DNA of 64,000 bases from Candidatus Sulfotelmatobacter sp. (GCA_036500765.1 DASYBM010000016.1:620001-684000); one strand, 5' to 3'. Numbered from the stretch's first letter, positions 43,517 through 54,694 are shown. Made by a program: numbers and translations. Notes: generated by a model from the letters alone, not told the origin.

Positions 43517-46474
43517 ATGGCTGATTCGGCTAAGGAATTGCGCAGAGAGAAAGAGCAGTTTGACGGACTGTTTGACCTGTCGCTCGACGCGGTAATCATG
43601 ACCGACGATGATTTCCACGTCTTGCGAGTCAATAAGGAATTCACAAGAATCTTCGGGTACACAGCAGAAGAGGCTGCGGGACAAGGGCTTGCGGATTTAA
43701 TCGTTCCCGAGGAATTGCACGCCGAGCATCTTAAGCACAGGGCTTCGCTCCTTTCGGGGAAGAGAATCGAATTCGAAGGCATTCGGCAACGCAAGAACGG
43801 CCTTCGTTTTGAAGTTTCCGTTGTGGCAAAAAGCATTTCGATAGGCTTCGACAAAATAGCTGTCTACCTTATTTATCGAGATATCACCGAGTACAAAGAG
43901 GCAAAAACGAAACTTGAACGGAGCGAGAGAGCGCTTCGCGACGTGGTCAATACGGTTCCGGCGCACGTCTGGAGCACCTCGCCCGAGGGCCAGGTGGAGT
44001 TCGTTAACGATCGTTGGTTGCAGTTCACAGGTCTAGCTTTGGACGAGGCCTTGGGTTGGAAGTGGGAATCGGTGGTTCATCCCGATGACCGGACGAGGAT
44101 CGTCGTCGATTGGCGGAGCGCCCTTGAGAACGGGCGAGCGATGGATACTGAAACCCGGGTTCGGCGGGCAGACGGAAAATATTGCTGGTGGTTTATTCGC
44201 AATGTACCGCTGCGCGATGAAACTGGAAAACTTGTCAGATGGTATGGAACCGCTATTGACATCGAAGACCGCAAGCAGGCCGAACAAGCCCTTCGGAAAA
44301 GCGAGGAGCGATGGAGATCCGTCTTTGAAAATTCTGCTATCGGCGTTTCGCTGACCGACCCGGACGGCGGCCGCTTTCTAGCCACCAATCATGTCTATCA
44401 GGCAATGCTGGGTTACACGGAGGAGGAACTGCGTTCACTTTCTTTTCTGGACATTACACCCGAGGAGTATCACCAAGCCAATCGGGCGCTCGTCAGCGAG
44501 TTGCTGGAGGGCAAATGCCGGCAGTTTCAGATGGAGAAAAAGTATTCACGCAAGGACGGCAGCTTGATTTGGGTAAGCGTCAACGTTTCTCTCGTGCCGG
44601 GCACCGAGAGAGTACCGCGATTCTTTATGGCGCTGTCCGAGGACATCACAGAGCGCAAGCGCGCCGAAGAATCCCTGCGGCGGAATGAGGCGTATCTGGC
44701 CGAGGGGCAGAGACTAACCAAAACGGGCAGTTGGGGTTATAACCCCAACACGGAGAGAGCGATTTACTGGTCCGAGGAAATGCGACGCATCTTTGGACTA
44801 GATCCACAAGGAAGCTACCTCCCGGATTCGGAAGAGTTCTTTCGACTGATGCACCCCGACGATCGCGACAGATTTAACGAACGGATCGAGAAGGCGCGCC
44901 GCGAGAAAGCCGATTTTGTGCAAGATTACAGGATTGTATTGCCTGATGGAACGGTAAAGCATATCCACGGGATCGGGCACCCGGTTCTCGATGAGACGGG
45001 AAATATTGTGGAATACGTTGGCACCGACGTGGATGTCAGCGAGCAGCACGAAGCGAACTCGGCTCTGCAGAAGGCGTTTGAGCAAATCCAGGCGGAGGAA
45101 ATAGAGCTGCGGCGGATGGTTGACGCCATCGCCACTTATATTTTCGTGTTGCGCCCGGACGGGACGCCCCTTTATGCAAATCAGACCGTGCTCGATTACA
45201 GCGGTTTCACTTTGGAGGAACTCCAGAGGGGAGACCATCGGGCGCGGATCCTGCACCCTGAGGATGTGGAAAGGTTGCGTGAGGAACGCCAAGCAGCGCT
45301 TGCGCGCGGCATGCCTTTCGAAAATGAGCAACGAGGGCTTGGGAAGGACGGGAAATATCGCTGGTTTCTTGTCCGCTACAATCCGCTTCGCGACGACCAT
45401 GGGAACATTATTCGCTGGTATGCGACTGGGACGGATATCGAGGATCGCAAGCAGGCCGAAGAGAGGATGCGTGACGAAAATCTGGCGCTGAGAGAGCAGA
45501 TCGATCAGGCATTCATGTTTGAGGAAATTGTGGGTTCGTCTCCGCCCCTGCAAAACGTGCTCTCGAGCATTTTGAAAGTAGCGCCCACCGATTCGACGGT
45601 GCTGATTACAGGCGAGACCGGCACCGGAAAAGAGTTGATTGCGCGCGCCATACACAAGCACTCACAACGCTCGGGCCAGGCATTCATCAGCGTAAACTGT
45701 GCGTCGATTCCTGCGTCCTTGATCGCGTCGGAGCTTTTTGGTCACGAGAAGGGCGCCTTCACCGGGGCGGTGCAGCGCCGGCAGGGCCGCTTCGAGCTGG
45801 CACATTCCGGTACGATTTTTCTCGACGAGGTGGGCGATCTTCCCGCAGAGACCCAGGTTACATTGCTCCGAGTACTTCAGGAGCGGCAGTTCGAGCGCGT
45901 GGGAGGTAACCGAATTCTGACGACCGACGTTCGCGTCCTAGCCGCAACCAACCGTGATTTAACGGCAGCTATCGCCGCGGGAACGTTTCGCTCGGACTTG
46001 TTTTATCGGCTCAACGTTTTCCCGATTGAGGTGCCTGCTCTGCGCAAGCGCAAGGAAGATGTTCCAATATTGGTCGAGTACTTCGTTAAGCGATACGCGG
46101 AGAAACTTGGCAAGCAAATTCGCAGGATTGACAAGAATACGCTTGAACTGTGCCAGTCGTATTCATGGCCGGGAAATATCCGTGAGCTGCAAAACATCGT
46201 TGAGCGATCGGTGATCCTTAGCGGCGGCGACATCTTTCGGATCGAAAAGGCTTGGCTGGCCAGCCCGGAGCCAGTTCGGGAAGACTTGTCAGGTTATTTG
46301 CCCGATACTCTCCAAAATCAGGAGAGAGGGATTATCGAAACTGCATTGGCAGAAAGCAAAGGGAAAGTTGCTGGCCCAGAAGGGGCGGCAGCGAAACTGG
46401 GAATTCCCCGATCAACTCTGGACTCGAAAATAAAGCAGCTAAAGATCAAGAAACGTAAGTTCGCCTCCGAGTAG
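43517..46474 (+). CDS. Multi-PAS sigma-54-dependent transcriptional activator
   Basis: 985 aa, cytoplasmic. About five PAS/PAC sensor modules fill residues 1-650 (for example [20 protein letters not shown] and repeated DRKQAE linkers). The AAA+ sigma-54 interaction domain follows: Walker A GETGTGKE near residue 699, the GAFTGA loop near 745, Walker [10 protein letters not shown] Fis-type HTH ends the protein ([19 protein letters not shown]). No receiver domain, so it senses directly, perhaps redox or a ligand through PAS. Divergent from the DUF2231/cupredoxin operon (151 bp apart), which may be a target. Confidence 0.93.
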   Translation: MADSAKELRREKEQFDGLFDLSLDAVIMTDDDFHVLRVNKEFTRIFGYTAEEAAGQGLADLIVPEELHAEHLKHRASLLSGKRIEFEGIRQRKNGLRFEVSVVAKSISIGFDKIAVYLIYRDITEYKEAKTKLERSERALRDVVNTVPAHVWSTSPEGQVEFVNDRWLQFTGLALDEALGWKWESVVHPDDRTRIVVDWRSALENGRAMDTETRVRRADGKYCWWFIRNVPLRDETGKLVRWYGTAIDIEDRKQAEQALRKSEERWRSVFENSAIGVSLTDPDGGRFLATNHVYQAMLGYTEEELRSLSFLDITPEEYHQANRALVSELLEGKCRQFQMEKKYSRKDGSLIWVSVNVSLVPGTERVPRFFMALSEDITERKRAEESLRRNEAYLAEGQRLTKTGSWGYNPNTERAIYWSEEMRRIFGLDPQGSYLPDSEEFFRLMHPDDRDRFNERIEKARREKADFVQDYRIVLPDGTVKHIHGIGHPVLDETGNIVEYVGTDVDVSEQHEANSALQKAFEQIQAEEIELRRMVDAIATYIFVLRPDGTPLYANQTVLDYSGFTLEELQRGDHRARILHPEDVERLREERQAALARGMPFENEQRGLGKDGKYRWFLVRYNPLRDDHGNIIRWYATGTDIEDRKQAEERMRDENLALREQIDQAFMFEEIVGSSPPLQNVLSSILKVAPTDSTVLITGETGTGKELIARAIHKHSQRSGQAFISVNCASIPASLIASELFGHEKGAFTGAVQRRQGRFELAHSGTIFLDEVGDLPAETQVTLLRVLQERQFERVGGNRILTTDVRVLAATNRDLTAAIAAGTFRSDLFYRLNVFPIEVPALRKRKEDVPILVEYFVKRYAEKLGKQIRRIDKNTLELCQSYSWPGNIRELQNIVERSVILSGGDIFRIEKAWLASPEPVREDLSGYLPDTLQNQERGIIETALAESKGKVAGPEGAAAKLGIPRSTLDSKIKQLKIKKRKFASE

Positions 46475-46636
46475 TTTAAGCTCACTTTTCAACTCCCGAA
46501 AATTCGGCACTTCCCGAAGTCTCGTCATCCCGCCGTTGGCCCTGACCTCCTGTTTTCAAGCTGTTGCATCTGGCCTCTGTATTGCATTTCCACTTACATC
46601 AGTCGCCCGGACAGCAATACAGAGCGACGATAACTC

Positions 46637-46894
46637 ATGACCCTGAGGATCGAAAGATCAGCGAGGCAGAGATTTGCAGTCTTTACCTTGAGTGGACGTA
46701 TGGCGGCGGAACAGGTCGCGGAGCTGAAGGAGCATTTTGACTGCGAGTACCGAAATATCATTCTGGATTTGCGAGACCTGAGGCTGGCGGATCGCGACGC
46801 AGTGAGGTTTCTAAGGGCTGGCGAGGCGGATGGCATGAAGCTTGAAAACTGTCCCCCCTATATCCGCGAATGGATGGATAGAGAAAAAGATTGA
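46637..46894 (+). CDS. Small STAS-like protein
   Basis: 85 aa. The pattern FAVFTLSGRMAAEQVAEL then NIILDLRDLRLADRDAVRFL resembles a STAS domain of the anti-sigma-factor antagonist type, with beta strands and the D.R.l..D..a loop, though the phospho-Ser position reads ADRDA. Probably a protein-interaction regulator. Follows the sigma-54 activator on the same strand after 162 bp. Confidence 0.7.
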   Translation: MTLRIERSARQRFAVFTLSGRMAAEQVAELKEHFDCEYRNIILDLRDLRLADRDAVRFLRAGEADGMKLENCPPYIREWMDREKD

Positions 46895-47050
46895 GAGACG
46901 ACGCGCAGGCACTGCAGTAAAGCCTCGATTTGAGAGAGGAATGCAATCGCGGTGGTGAGTTCAGTCTTTCGGCACACCAGGATGGCTCAGAGTTTAAAGG
47001 TCTTCGAATAAAAGCTGTGTTGAACAAATCCTAAAACTGTGGAGAACAAC

Positions 47051-48643
47051 TTGAAACAAGCATCGTTACTTCTCGGCCTGCTCCTGGCCTTGGCGATTCC
47101 AACAGGTATGTGGGCCCAGCAGGCCGGCTATTCGCAGACCAACCTCGTCTCGAATGTGGCCGGCGCTAAAACTACAGATCCTCAACTATTGAACCCATGG
47201 GGAATCGCTTTCGCTCCGCAACAAGATTTCTGGATCGCCAATAATAACAGCGGCACTTCCACGCTCTATGACAACAATGGAGTCAAAAACGCTCAGCTGG
47301 TGGTGACCATACCGGGGGCGGCACACAACCCAAATGGGAATTGCAGTCCTGGATGCCCAACCGGAACTGTATACAACGGAAGCGGTAGCTCCTTCGGTGG
47401 AGGAACTTTTCTCTTTGACACAGAAGATGGATTGATCACCAGTTGGAATGGAAGCAGCAACAACGCAAACGTAGCCTTCGATAATTCGGCGAGTGGCGCG
47501 GTTTACAAAGGACTCGCCATTACGGGCACGTCACTTTTGGCAGCAAACTTCAACAGCGGCAAAGTTGACGTCTACGATTCAAATATTCAACCCACGAACC
47601 TAGCTGGCTCCTTCACGAATGGGACTGCTACCGCCCCTCCGGCCGGCTTTGCTCCCCATGGCATCCATGTCGTGAATGGCATGGTTTATATCGCCTACGC
47701 GATGCAGGATGGTCCAAAGCACGATTCCGTTCCCGGCGCCGGTCAGGGCCAGGTGGATATCTTCGACACGAGTGGTAATTTCGTGAAAACACTCGTAGCG
47801 GCCGGTACTGGCAACAATCTGAACGCTCCCTGGGGCATAACTATAGCTCCGGCTAGCTTCGGAACGTTCGCCGGTGCGGTCCTGGTGGGAAACTTTGGCG
47901 ACGGTACCATCAGCGCGTTCGATACAACCGGGAAATTTCTCGGCCAGCTCACCAACACAGCGAACCCTCCAACGGCATTGGTGAACCCCGGATTGTGGGA
48001 CATGGTGGTTGGCGGAGGCGGCGCCTCTGGGGATCCGGGCACGCTGTATATCACGGCCGGAGGCAACAACCAGCCTAATTTCCCAACGGGAGGAAGCACG
48101 ACCGCAGTGTTTGCCGCCATTGCGCCTGCAGCCGCGGCCAATGGTCCCGATTTTTCCCTGACTGTCTCGGCCCCAGGCGCAACGATCAGTCCGGGCGGTA
48201 CGTCGAGTCTCAAGATCACCGCGGGCGCGGTCGGAGGCTTTAACGGGCAAATTTCCCTTACCTGCTCTGCACCGACTGGTCTGACGTGCGCTCTCAATCC
48301 GTCAACGATCTCACCCGGATCTAGTGCGTCGAGCTCAACCTTGTCGATCACTGTCGCTGCGACGGCGCCGAGTGGGGGCTATGGCGGTGGTGCGGCACTG
48401 CTGCTGCCTGGGCTGGGACTGTTCGGAACTGTTCTGACTACTCGCAAAAGAAAGTTTCTTGTGCGGAAGAGCAGTCTGTGGATAGGCCTGCTAGGTCTAC
48501 TGCTTCTCGTCTCAGTGTTTGCACTGGGTTGCGGCGGTAGCAACTCGAAGACTCCACCGCAGGGAAGTCAGGTGAACGTGATGGTGACGGGCACCTCCGG
48601 CTCACTGACGCACACCAGCGCCGTAAACGTAACCATTAACTAA
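47051..48643 (+). CDS. TIGR03118-family secreted protein
   Basis: 530 aa. The TTG at 47051 is preferred because it follows GGAG by 6 bases; a GTG at 47039 in frame has no such site. Signal peptide MKQASLLLGLLLALAIPTGM. A propeller-like region of ~340 residues (TDPQLLNPWGIAFAP, FWIANNNSGTSTLYD, GITIAP, LWDMVVGGG) is the TIGR03118 family. An Ig-like stretch follows (GQISLTCSAPTGLTCALNPS), then two hydrophobic segments near the C-terminus separated by a basic TTRKRKF loop, with a Cys in ALGCGGSN. Function unknown; cell-surface attached. Confidence 0.85.
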   Translation: MKQASLLLGLLLALAIPTGMWAQQAGYSQTNLVSNVAGAKTTDPQLLNPWGIAFAPQQDFWIANNNSGTSTLYDNNGVKNAQLVVTIPGAAHNPNGNCSPGCPTGTVYNGSGSSFGGGTFLFDTEDGLITSWNGSSNNANVAFDNSASGAVYKGLAITGTSLLAANFNSGKVDVYDSNIQPTNLAGSFTNGTATAPPAGFAPHGIHVVNGMVYIAYAMQDGPKHDSVPGAGQGQVDIFDTSGNFVKTLVAAGTGNNLNAPWGITIAPASFGTFAGAVLVGNFGDGTISAFDTTGKFLGQLTNTANPPTALVNPGLWDMVVGGGGASGDPGTLYITAGGNNQPNFPTGGSTTAVFAAIAPAAAANGPDFSLTVSAPGATISPGGTSSLKITAGAVGGFNGQISLTCSAPTGLTCALNPSTISPGSSASSSTLSITVAATAPSGGYGGGAALLLPGLGLFGTVLTTRKRKFLVRKSSLWIGLLGLLLLVSVFALGCGGSNSKTPPQGSQVNVMVTGTSGSLTHTSAVNVTIN

Positions 48644-48710
48644 GTCCAACAGCTCAGGTCAGGGAGCACTTCGGTGCCGCGACAAAATACTTAAGAAAAG
48701 GATTGATCTC

Positions 48711-49991
48711 ATGAAAAAAATACAAATGTTTCCAGACAAAAACAAAACGCATTGTGCTCGCGTCATCTTTAGCTTGCTCGTCATAGCTGTGGTTTTTGCA
48801 AGCACATCGAAACCTTTGGCGGCGCAATCGGCTTTTCAGGTTCTGCATGTCTTTAACAAGGCGGGTGATGGGCAAGCGCCAATGGCGGGGGTGCAAGCGG
48901 ATCCGGCAGGCAATCTGTTCGGCTCAGCCGAATTCGGCGGAGCGAACGGTTTTGGCGCAATTTTCATGCTGAAACCACCGGCGGCCGGAAAGACAAATTG
49001 GACGGAGAAAGTCATTTTTTCATTCGCCGATGGCAATGATGGAGGGTTTCCCAGTTCGCCCTTGGTGGTTGCATCGAACGACGACCTCGTCAGTTCGACG
49101 CTTATGGGGGGCACGGCAAATAATGGAACTATCTTTCGTTTAAGCCCTCCCACTAGTTCCAATGGTCCCTGGATTGAAAAAGTGCTTGAGAACTTTCAGG
49201 GCCAAAACAGCGGGGACGGTTCCGGCCCTCTCGGTTCCCTGTTGAATCAAAACGGAACGACTTTCGGAACCACGAGCTTTGGCGGCACCTCCAATTGCGG
49301 CACCGCTTACAAACTAACGCCGGCTTCGGGCGGCACATTCGAGGAGACTGTTATTTTCCACTTCGCCTGTGGTGCGGATGGCGGCCAGCCGCAAATAGGT
49401 GTGATCGCCGACGGTAAAGGTAATTTCTTCGGTACGACGGAGACCGATGGCGAATTCAACAATGGCGTAGTCTTCCAACTCACGCCTCCCAGCGACGGTT
49501 CGAACAATTTTAGGGAGACGCCTATCTTCGCCTTCAACGTTACCGATGGAGCGCAGCCCGTCGCCAATTTGCTTGAGTTCAAAGGCTCCTTGTATGGAGT
49601 CACTTTTCAGGGTGGTCAGTTCGGCCAGGGAGTCGTCTTTCAGCTAACGCCACCCGCGCAAAGTGGAGGGAGCTGGACTGAAGTTGTCTTGCACGATTTC
49701 TCTGGCGGAACCGATGGAGGTGAGCCGCAGACTGGTTTGGTGGCCGACGGAAGCGGCGGCTTTTTTGGAACAGCCTCGCAAGGTGGCGCCACAGGCAACG
49801 GCAACTTCTTTCACCTCGTTCCGCCGGCAGCGCAGGGTGGTACGTGGACGCTGACCCCACTCCATCAATTCGCGGGTGGAAATGACGGGTCGGACCCAAT
49901 CGGCGAACTGCTGAAGCGTGGCAACACGGTTTTCGGCACAACCCAAGGGTCAGTCAGCGGATCGGCTACGGTCTACAAAATCGTTCCTTAG
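48711..49991 (+). CDS. Secreted GloVer-repeat (TIGR03803) protein
   Basis: 426 aa. Signal segment after a charged start (RVIFSLLVIAVVFASTS, cleavage near LAAQS). Tandem repeats carry FQVLHVF, GNLFGSAEFGG, GAIFML, FADGNDGG and related strings through to the end (VFGTTQGS). Same family as the protein at 2220. Lies 67 bp after the TIGR03118 gene on the same strand, so the two surface proteins may be co-expressed. Role unknown. Confidence 0.85.
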   Translation: MKKIQMFPDKNKTHCARVIFSLLVIAVVFASTSKPLAAQSAFQVLHVFNKAGDGQAPMAGVQADPAGNLFGSAEFGGANGFGAIFMLKPPAAGKTNWTEKVIFSFADGNDGGFPSSPLVVASNDDLVSSTLMGGTANNGTIFRLSPPTSSNGPWIEKVLENFQGQNSGDGSGPLGSLLNQNGTTFGTTSFGGTSNCGTAYKLTPASGGTFEETVIFHFACGADGGQPQIGVIADGKGNFFGTTETDGEFNNGVVFQLTPPSDGSNNFRETPIFAFNVTDGAQPVANLLEFKGSLYGVTFQGGQFGQGVVFQLTPPAQSGGSWTEVVLHDFSGGTDGGEPQTGLVADGSGGFFGTASQGGATGNGNFFHLVPPAAQGGTWTLTPLHQFAGGNDGSDPIGELLKRGNTVFGTTQGSVSGSATVYKIVP

Positions 49992-50042
49992 CCGTCCTCG
50001 ATTGTTCGGATTTCCGGCAGTAACGGGAAAGGAGTAGTCGTG

Positions 50043-50288
50043 ATGAGGTCGAATAGCACACAGCGGACAGGCGCAGATTTCAAGGAGCGCGTTCGCGCGA
50101 ATCAGCAAAGGCTCAGGTCGAATTTGAAGTCGCAGTATGACTTCATCGTCTGTGGATCGGGTTCTCCGGGTCGGTTGTAGCCCGCCAATACCACGGCTCC
50201 TTGCGTCATCATCGGCGAGCGCGCAGCAGGGCTGTTGCACCACCAACACAGATTGGAGACATCTTCAGTCGCACTTGGTGGTCTTTGA
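50043..50288 (+). pseudogene. GMC-oxidoreductase scar: both termini, centre deleted
   Basis: The first ~45 codons (TGADFKERVRANQQRLRSNL then KSQYDFIVCGSGSPG) are the N-terminus and FAD-binding start of a GMC oxidoreductase. After a TAG at 50178 the same frame continues with ANTTAPCVIIGERAAGLL, the C-terminal family signature. The ~500 residues between are gone. An AAAGGAG site still precedes the start. The 387-bp gap 49992-50378 contains only this relic. Confidence 0.75.
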
Positions 50289-50378
50289 ACAGCCACAACG
50301 GTTTTCGCGAGAGAACGCCGCCAGAGCGTGTGAGGTTACAGTGCTTTGGCCATGGAAATACTAAGAAGGAGATCTTGT

Positions 50379-50828
50379 ATGAGTGATGTATCAGTTCAGA
50401 CGTTGTCGCCAGAAAAGGTCGTATCGGAGGCGCTGAGGCACTTAAACCAGGAACAAATTGAGGACGCTAGCGCTTGTTTCACCGCAAATTGTCGGTATCA
50501 GGATCACGGCATTGGATTGAAGTTTACGGAAAAAGAGGGTGTGACTGAATTCTTCCGAAAGGCCCGAGAGCTTTATCCGGACTACTTCGTGCGGACCGAC
50601 CAGACGTTGGTCAGCGGCGAGCACGTCATCACGCAGTGGACACTTCAAGTCACTGTCAACGAGCCTTTCTACGCCGGACTCACCAGAAGAGTTCCCGTTT
50701 CGATAGCTGGAGCCTCGATTGTACGTATTGAAAATGGCAAGATTGCCGAATGGGACGAGTACTACGACGGTTTGACAGCGCGGCGCACGGCCTTGGCCGC
50801 CCACTTTACGGAATGGATCGAATATTGA
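50379..50828 (+). CDS. SnoaL-like / NTF2-fold polyketide-cyclase-type protein
   Basis: 149 aa from the ATG at 50379, with AAGGAG 7 bases upstream. NTF2-like cone fold: ALRHLNQEQIEDASACFTAN, then YQDHGIGLKFTEKEGVTEFF, TQWTLQ and IVRIENGKIAEWDEYYDGLT. Members act as small-molecule cyclases or isomerases, or bind ligands. The substrate cannot be told. No signal peptide. Confidence 0.82.
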   Translation: MSDVSVQTLSPEKVVSEALRHLNQEQIEDASACFTANCRYQDHGIGLKFTEKEGVTEFFRKARELYPDYFVRTDQTLVSGEHVITQWTLQVTVNEPFYAGLTRRVPVSIAGASIVRIENGKIAEWDEYYDGLTARRTALAAHFTEWIEY

Positions 50829-50866
50829 CATCACGGACGTGGTTTATCGGTTGAAGGAATCGCATT

Positions 50867-51052
50867 ATGTCATTCAAATCCGTTTGGGGATTCGATCCGG
50901 ATGAGGTGATCAGAGCACAGAGGCTGTCTCGGCGTGAGCCGGAAGGTGACGAACCAATGTACGGCGCCGATGAGCAGCGAACCGCAGGCCTACCGCCGGA
51001 TGTGCACTCGCAGATTCTTGAGTTACGCCGGATGTTCGCTGCAGAAGGATAG
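50867..51052 (+). CDS. Small hypothetical protein
   Basis: 61 aa, charged, no membrane segment: MSFKSVWGFDPDEVIRAQRL then a proline-containing middle and a helical end (SQILELRRMFAAEG). AAGGA lies 10 bases before the ATG, 38 bp after the SnoaL-like gene, so it may be co-transcribed. No family recognised. Confidence 0.5.
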   Translation: MSFKSVWGFDPDEVIRAQRLSRREPEGDEPMYGADEQRTAGLPPDVHSQILELRRMFAAEG

Positions 51053-51060
51053 AGTCGCTC

Positions 51061-51228
51061 ATGATGTTGCTCTCCGCTTTTGGGAGTGAAGAAATCGACA
51101 GGACGGGCGCGGCTCATCCCCTTGTCCGAATTGGGCGGCCGGAGGAAATAGCTGACGCCGTTGCATGGCTTGTTTCGGACGAATTGTCCTATCTCAACGG
51201 CCAATCGTTGACTCTTAATGAGGTTTGA
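51061..51228 (+). pseudogene. C-terminal remnant of an SDR gene
   Basis: A 55-codon frame reads HPLVRIGRPEEIADAVAWLV then SDELSYLNGQSLTLNEV before TGA. This is the standard C-terminal end of a classical short-chain dehydrogenase (HPLGRIG.PEEIA.av.wL.Sd....nGq). The NAD-binding and catalytic parts are absent. Confidence 0.75.
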
Positions 51229-51354
51229 CAGCGCCGCGGTCCAAGGGCCGGGGACTAATTACTGAATGCCCGGCTGAGTAGAAGAAGAGCGGTCAAGTGG
51301 TTCTACCAGCGATGAGCGCGACGTTTCCGTCCGAAACGAAATGTGAGGTGGCGT

Positions 51355-52005
51355 ATGGGCACTTACGTTATAGAAACCCTCGTGGAGCGTGAGGCTCCTC
51401 TTGAAGCCGAGGACGACCTGACTCTCGTGCACGCGACAAAGAAAGGAAGTGTCGAAGCCTTCGACAAGATTGTAAGAAGGTACGACAGAAGGATGCTGCG
51501 AATTGCACGAAGTGTCACGCATAACCGCGAGGAAGCCGAAGACGCAGTTCAAGAAGCTTTCTTGAAGGCCTATCAGAAACTGGATCAATTTCGTGAGGAT
51601 GCAAAGTTCTCCACGTGGATGATTCGGATCGTGTTGAACGAAGCCCTGATGAAACTGCGCAAACAGCGCAGCTTCCGGGAAGAGTCGCTCGACTGTAGTT
51701 TTCCGAATGAGAGCGATGCCCTCCCGAGGGACTTGGCGGACTGGTCTCCTAATCCGCAGCAACGCTATGGCGAGGTGGAGTTTCGGAAGATTCTGATCAA
51801 GTGCCTGAACTCGCTGCAACCAGCGCTGAAAGTGGTGTTCGTTCTCCGCGATATCGAAGAACTGTCGGTCAAAGAAACCTGCGAGGCGCTGAGTTTGAGC
51901 ACCGTTGCCGTCAAATCGCGCCTGCTTCGCGCACGGCTCCGGCTCCGGGAAAGATTGACAGTTTATTTCCGGAAACCCATCGGCAGTCCTCCCGCATCGA
52001 TTTGA
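51355..52005 (+). CDS. ECF-type RNA polymerase sigma factor
   Basis: 216 aa from the ATG at 51355. Sigma region 2 reads AFDKIVRRYDRRMLRIARSV then NREEAEDAVQEAFLKAYQKL and FSTWMIRIVLNEAL. Region 4 reads LQPALKVVFVLRDIEELSVK then ETCEALSLSTVAVKSRLLRA. No anti-sigma gene is adjacent. It is followed by an exported hydrolase and an aldo/keto reductase in the same direction, which could be under its control. Confidence 0.92.
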   Translation: MGTYVIETLVEREAPLEAEDDLTLVHATKKGSVEAFDKIVRRYDRRMLRIARSVTHNREEAEDAVQEAFLKAYQKLDQFREDAKFSTWMIRIVLNEALMKLRKQRSFREESLDCSFPNESDALPRDLADWSPNPQQRYGEVEFRKILIKCLNSLQPALKVVFVLRDIEELSVKETCEALSLSTVAVKSRLLRARLRLRERLTVYFRKPIGSPPASI

Positions 52006-52145
52006 CGAACACATTTAGTGATTGGAGGGACTCAGCCCTTGCAAGGCGGATCACATAACCGATCATCATTCCCGGAGCACCACATCTCGTGCAATCAACG
52101 TGGAGGCAAAGTGCTTCCAAGGAAATGTAAGGTTGAGGAGTTTGT

Positions 52146-52925
52146 ATGATGGCGAACTATGTGAAGGCGGTGCTCGCATGTCTATGCGCCGTTGGCATAT
52201 CCAGCAATTCCGTCGGCCAAACGTCTGGTACGCCGATTAAGAACATCGTTCTGGTACATGGAGCCTGGGCAGATGGCTCTGGTTGGAAAGGCGTCTACGA
52301 CATTCTTGTCAAGGATGGCTATAGCGTCAGCATCGTTCAGGAGCCGGAGACGTCCTTTAAGGAAGATGTGGCTGCAACCAGGCGAATCCTTGCGCTGCAA
52401 GAAGGCCCGTGCATTCTTGTCGCTCATAGCTATGGGGGAGCTGTAATCACTGAGGCAGGTGCGGATCCAGCTGTGGTCGGCCTGGTATATGTCGCCGCGC
52501 ACATGCCGGATTCCGGCGAAAAAGAGTCGGAAGACGGAAAGCGCTTTCCCAGCGACCTCGCCAAATCGGGTGCCATAAAGAAAACGCCGGATGGTTTCAC
52601 GTATATCGACCCGGCACAATTTCATGAATTGTTTGCGGCTGACCTTCCCGGCGAACAGGCCGCAATCATGGCGCGTTCGCAAGTGCTCAACTTTGCCGAC
52701 AATTTTTCAGCGACGATCACTACGGCTGCCTGGAAAAACAAACCGAGCTGGATGATAGTGGCGGGAAGCGACCGAACCATCAACCCTGACTTGGAACGTT
52801 GGTATGCCAGACGCGCCAAAAGCCATACGATCGAAGTCGCAGGAGCCAGCCACTCAGTCTACATTTCGCATCCTAAGGAAGTTGCAGACGTAATCGAGAG
52901 CGCAGCAAGCGCGGTTTCGAAGTAA
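52146..52925 (+). CDS. Alpha/beta hydrolase, exported
   Basis: 259 aa. Signal peptide (VKAVLACLCAVGISSNSVGQ). Motifs: NIVLVHGAWADGSGW, nucleophile AHSYGGAVITEAG, acid in AGSDRTINPD, His in GASHSVYISHP. Third member in this window of the family seen at 35346 and 36156. GAGGAG lies before the ATG pair at 52146/52149. It lies 15 bp upstream of an aldo/keto reductase, so the two form an operon. Confidence 0.88.
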   Translation: MMANYVKAVLACLCAVGISSNSVGQTSGTPIKNIVLVHGAWADGSGWKGVYDILVKDGYSVSIVQEPETSFKEDVAATRRILALQEGPCILVAHSYGGAVITEAGADPAVVGLVYVAAHMPDSGEKESEDGKRFPSDLAKSGAIKKTPDGFTYIDPAQFHELFAADLPGEQAAIMARSQVLNFADNFSATITTAAWKNKPSWMIVAGSDRTINPDLERWYARRAKSHTIEVAGASHSVYISHPKEVADVIESAASAVSK

Positions 52926-53933
<1,008 letters not shown>

Positions 53934-53971
53934 GGGAACAGAAGTTTCCACGAAATGGCAAGGAGCAACAA

Positions 53972-54055
53972 ACGCAAAAACGTAGGGTTGGAAAAAGCAA
54001 TCTGCAAGTCTCAGCCATTGCGCTCGGCTGTATCCTGAGCAGTTCGGGCAATTGA
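53972..54055 (+). pseudogene. Start-less N-terminal relic of a second aldo/keto reductase
   Basis: Beginning at an ACG where the intact gene has ATG, the frame reads QKRRVGKSNLQVSAIALGCI and then TGA at 54053. It aligns with the first 20 residues of the intact reductase 40 bp upstream, including the ribosome-site region (AAGGAGCAACAA vs AAGGAGGAACAA). A tandem duplicate that lost its start and body. Confidence 0.7.
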
Positions 54056-54607
54056 GCGGTCGCTGAGCGGCTGTGTTTAACGAAATGTCTTCGGTGAAGC
54101 CGGGCGGTAGCATCCCAGGCTGCAAATCCGGGTCTGACTCCCGACAATTGATATTTCCTACGTGGCAGAAACCGGTGCAGTGTTTCCGGTCGAACTTAAT
54201 TGCGGTTCAACCAACGCGTGAACTTAAGAAAAACAGCGGGTGCGATTCTCCTTACGAATTTCTTATGAACTCTTGAGCCCACTCTTATGCCTCGAGGCGT
54301 CAAATATCTCTTGCCTTCGAGCAACCAGCCGAGGGGCGACATCTATGAGGCTTGCGCTAGCGCTATCGTGTATCGCGCCGAAATCTTTTTAATGCGCGTC
54401 CTGGTGGCGTTTATCAAGGAATGGATGAGTCTGCGCCTCGGTAGAAGGAAGTTCTACGTGGCAAAAGTCAACCACTCAAGACGACGAGGAGAACTCATCG
54501 TAATGAATACTGAGAGTGGGAAAAACAAGTTTCCAGGACGAAGCAGGGAACGCATAGCCCTGTGATGTTTGTGCAACGGAATCGATACTTAAGTCGAGGA
54601 GAGTAGC
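54056..54607. other. Leader region before the kdp operon
   Basis: 552 bp with no convincing gene. A 92-codon frame at 54287 has no recognisable sequence. Probably holds the kdp promoter. No c-di-AMP (ydaO) riboswitch consensus was recognised and no kdpDE genes are adjacent. Confidence 0.4.
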
Positions 54608-54694
54608 GTGCAAGACGTTCTGTGGATTGCTGTCACGGTTGTGTTTTTCGCCGGCTCGATTGCGTACGTGCGTTTCTGCGATCGAATGAAATAG
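54608..54694 (+). CDS. 28-aa single-span membrane peptide at the head of the kdp operon
   Basis: GTG start with GAGGAG upstream. Sequence MQDVLWIAVTVVFFAGSIAY then VRFCDRMK: one transmembrane helix and a basic end. It lies 9 bp before kdpF. Size and place suggest an accessory subunit or leader peptide of the Kdp pump, but this is inference. Confidence 0.6.
   Translation: MQDVLWIAVTVVFFAGSIAYVRFCDRMK

Noticed and set aside
54056..54607. c-di-AMP riboswitch or a 92-codon gene before kdp
   Set aside because: The conserved ydaO sequence blocks are not visible, and the frame at 54287 has no family sequence or ribosome site.
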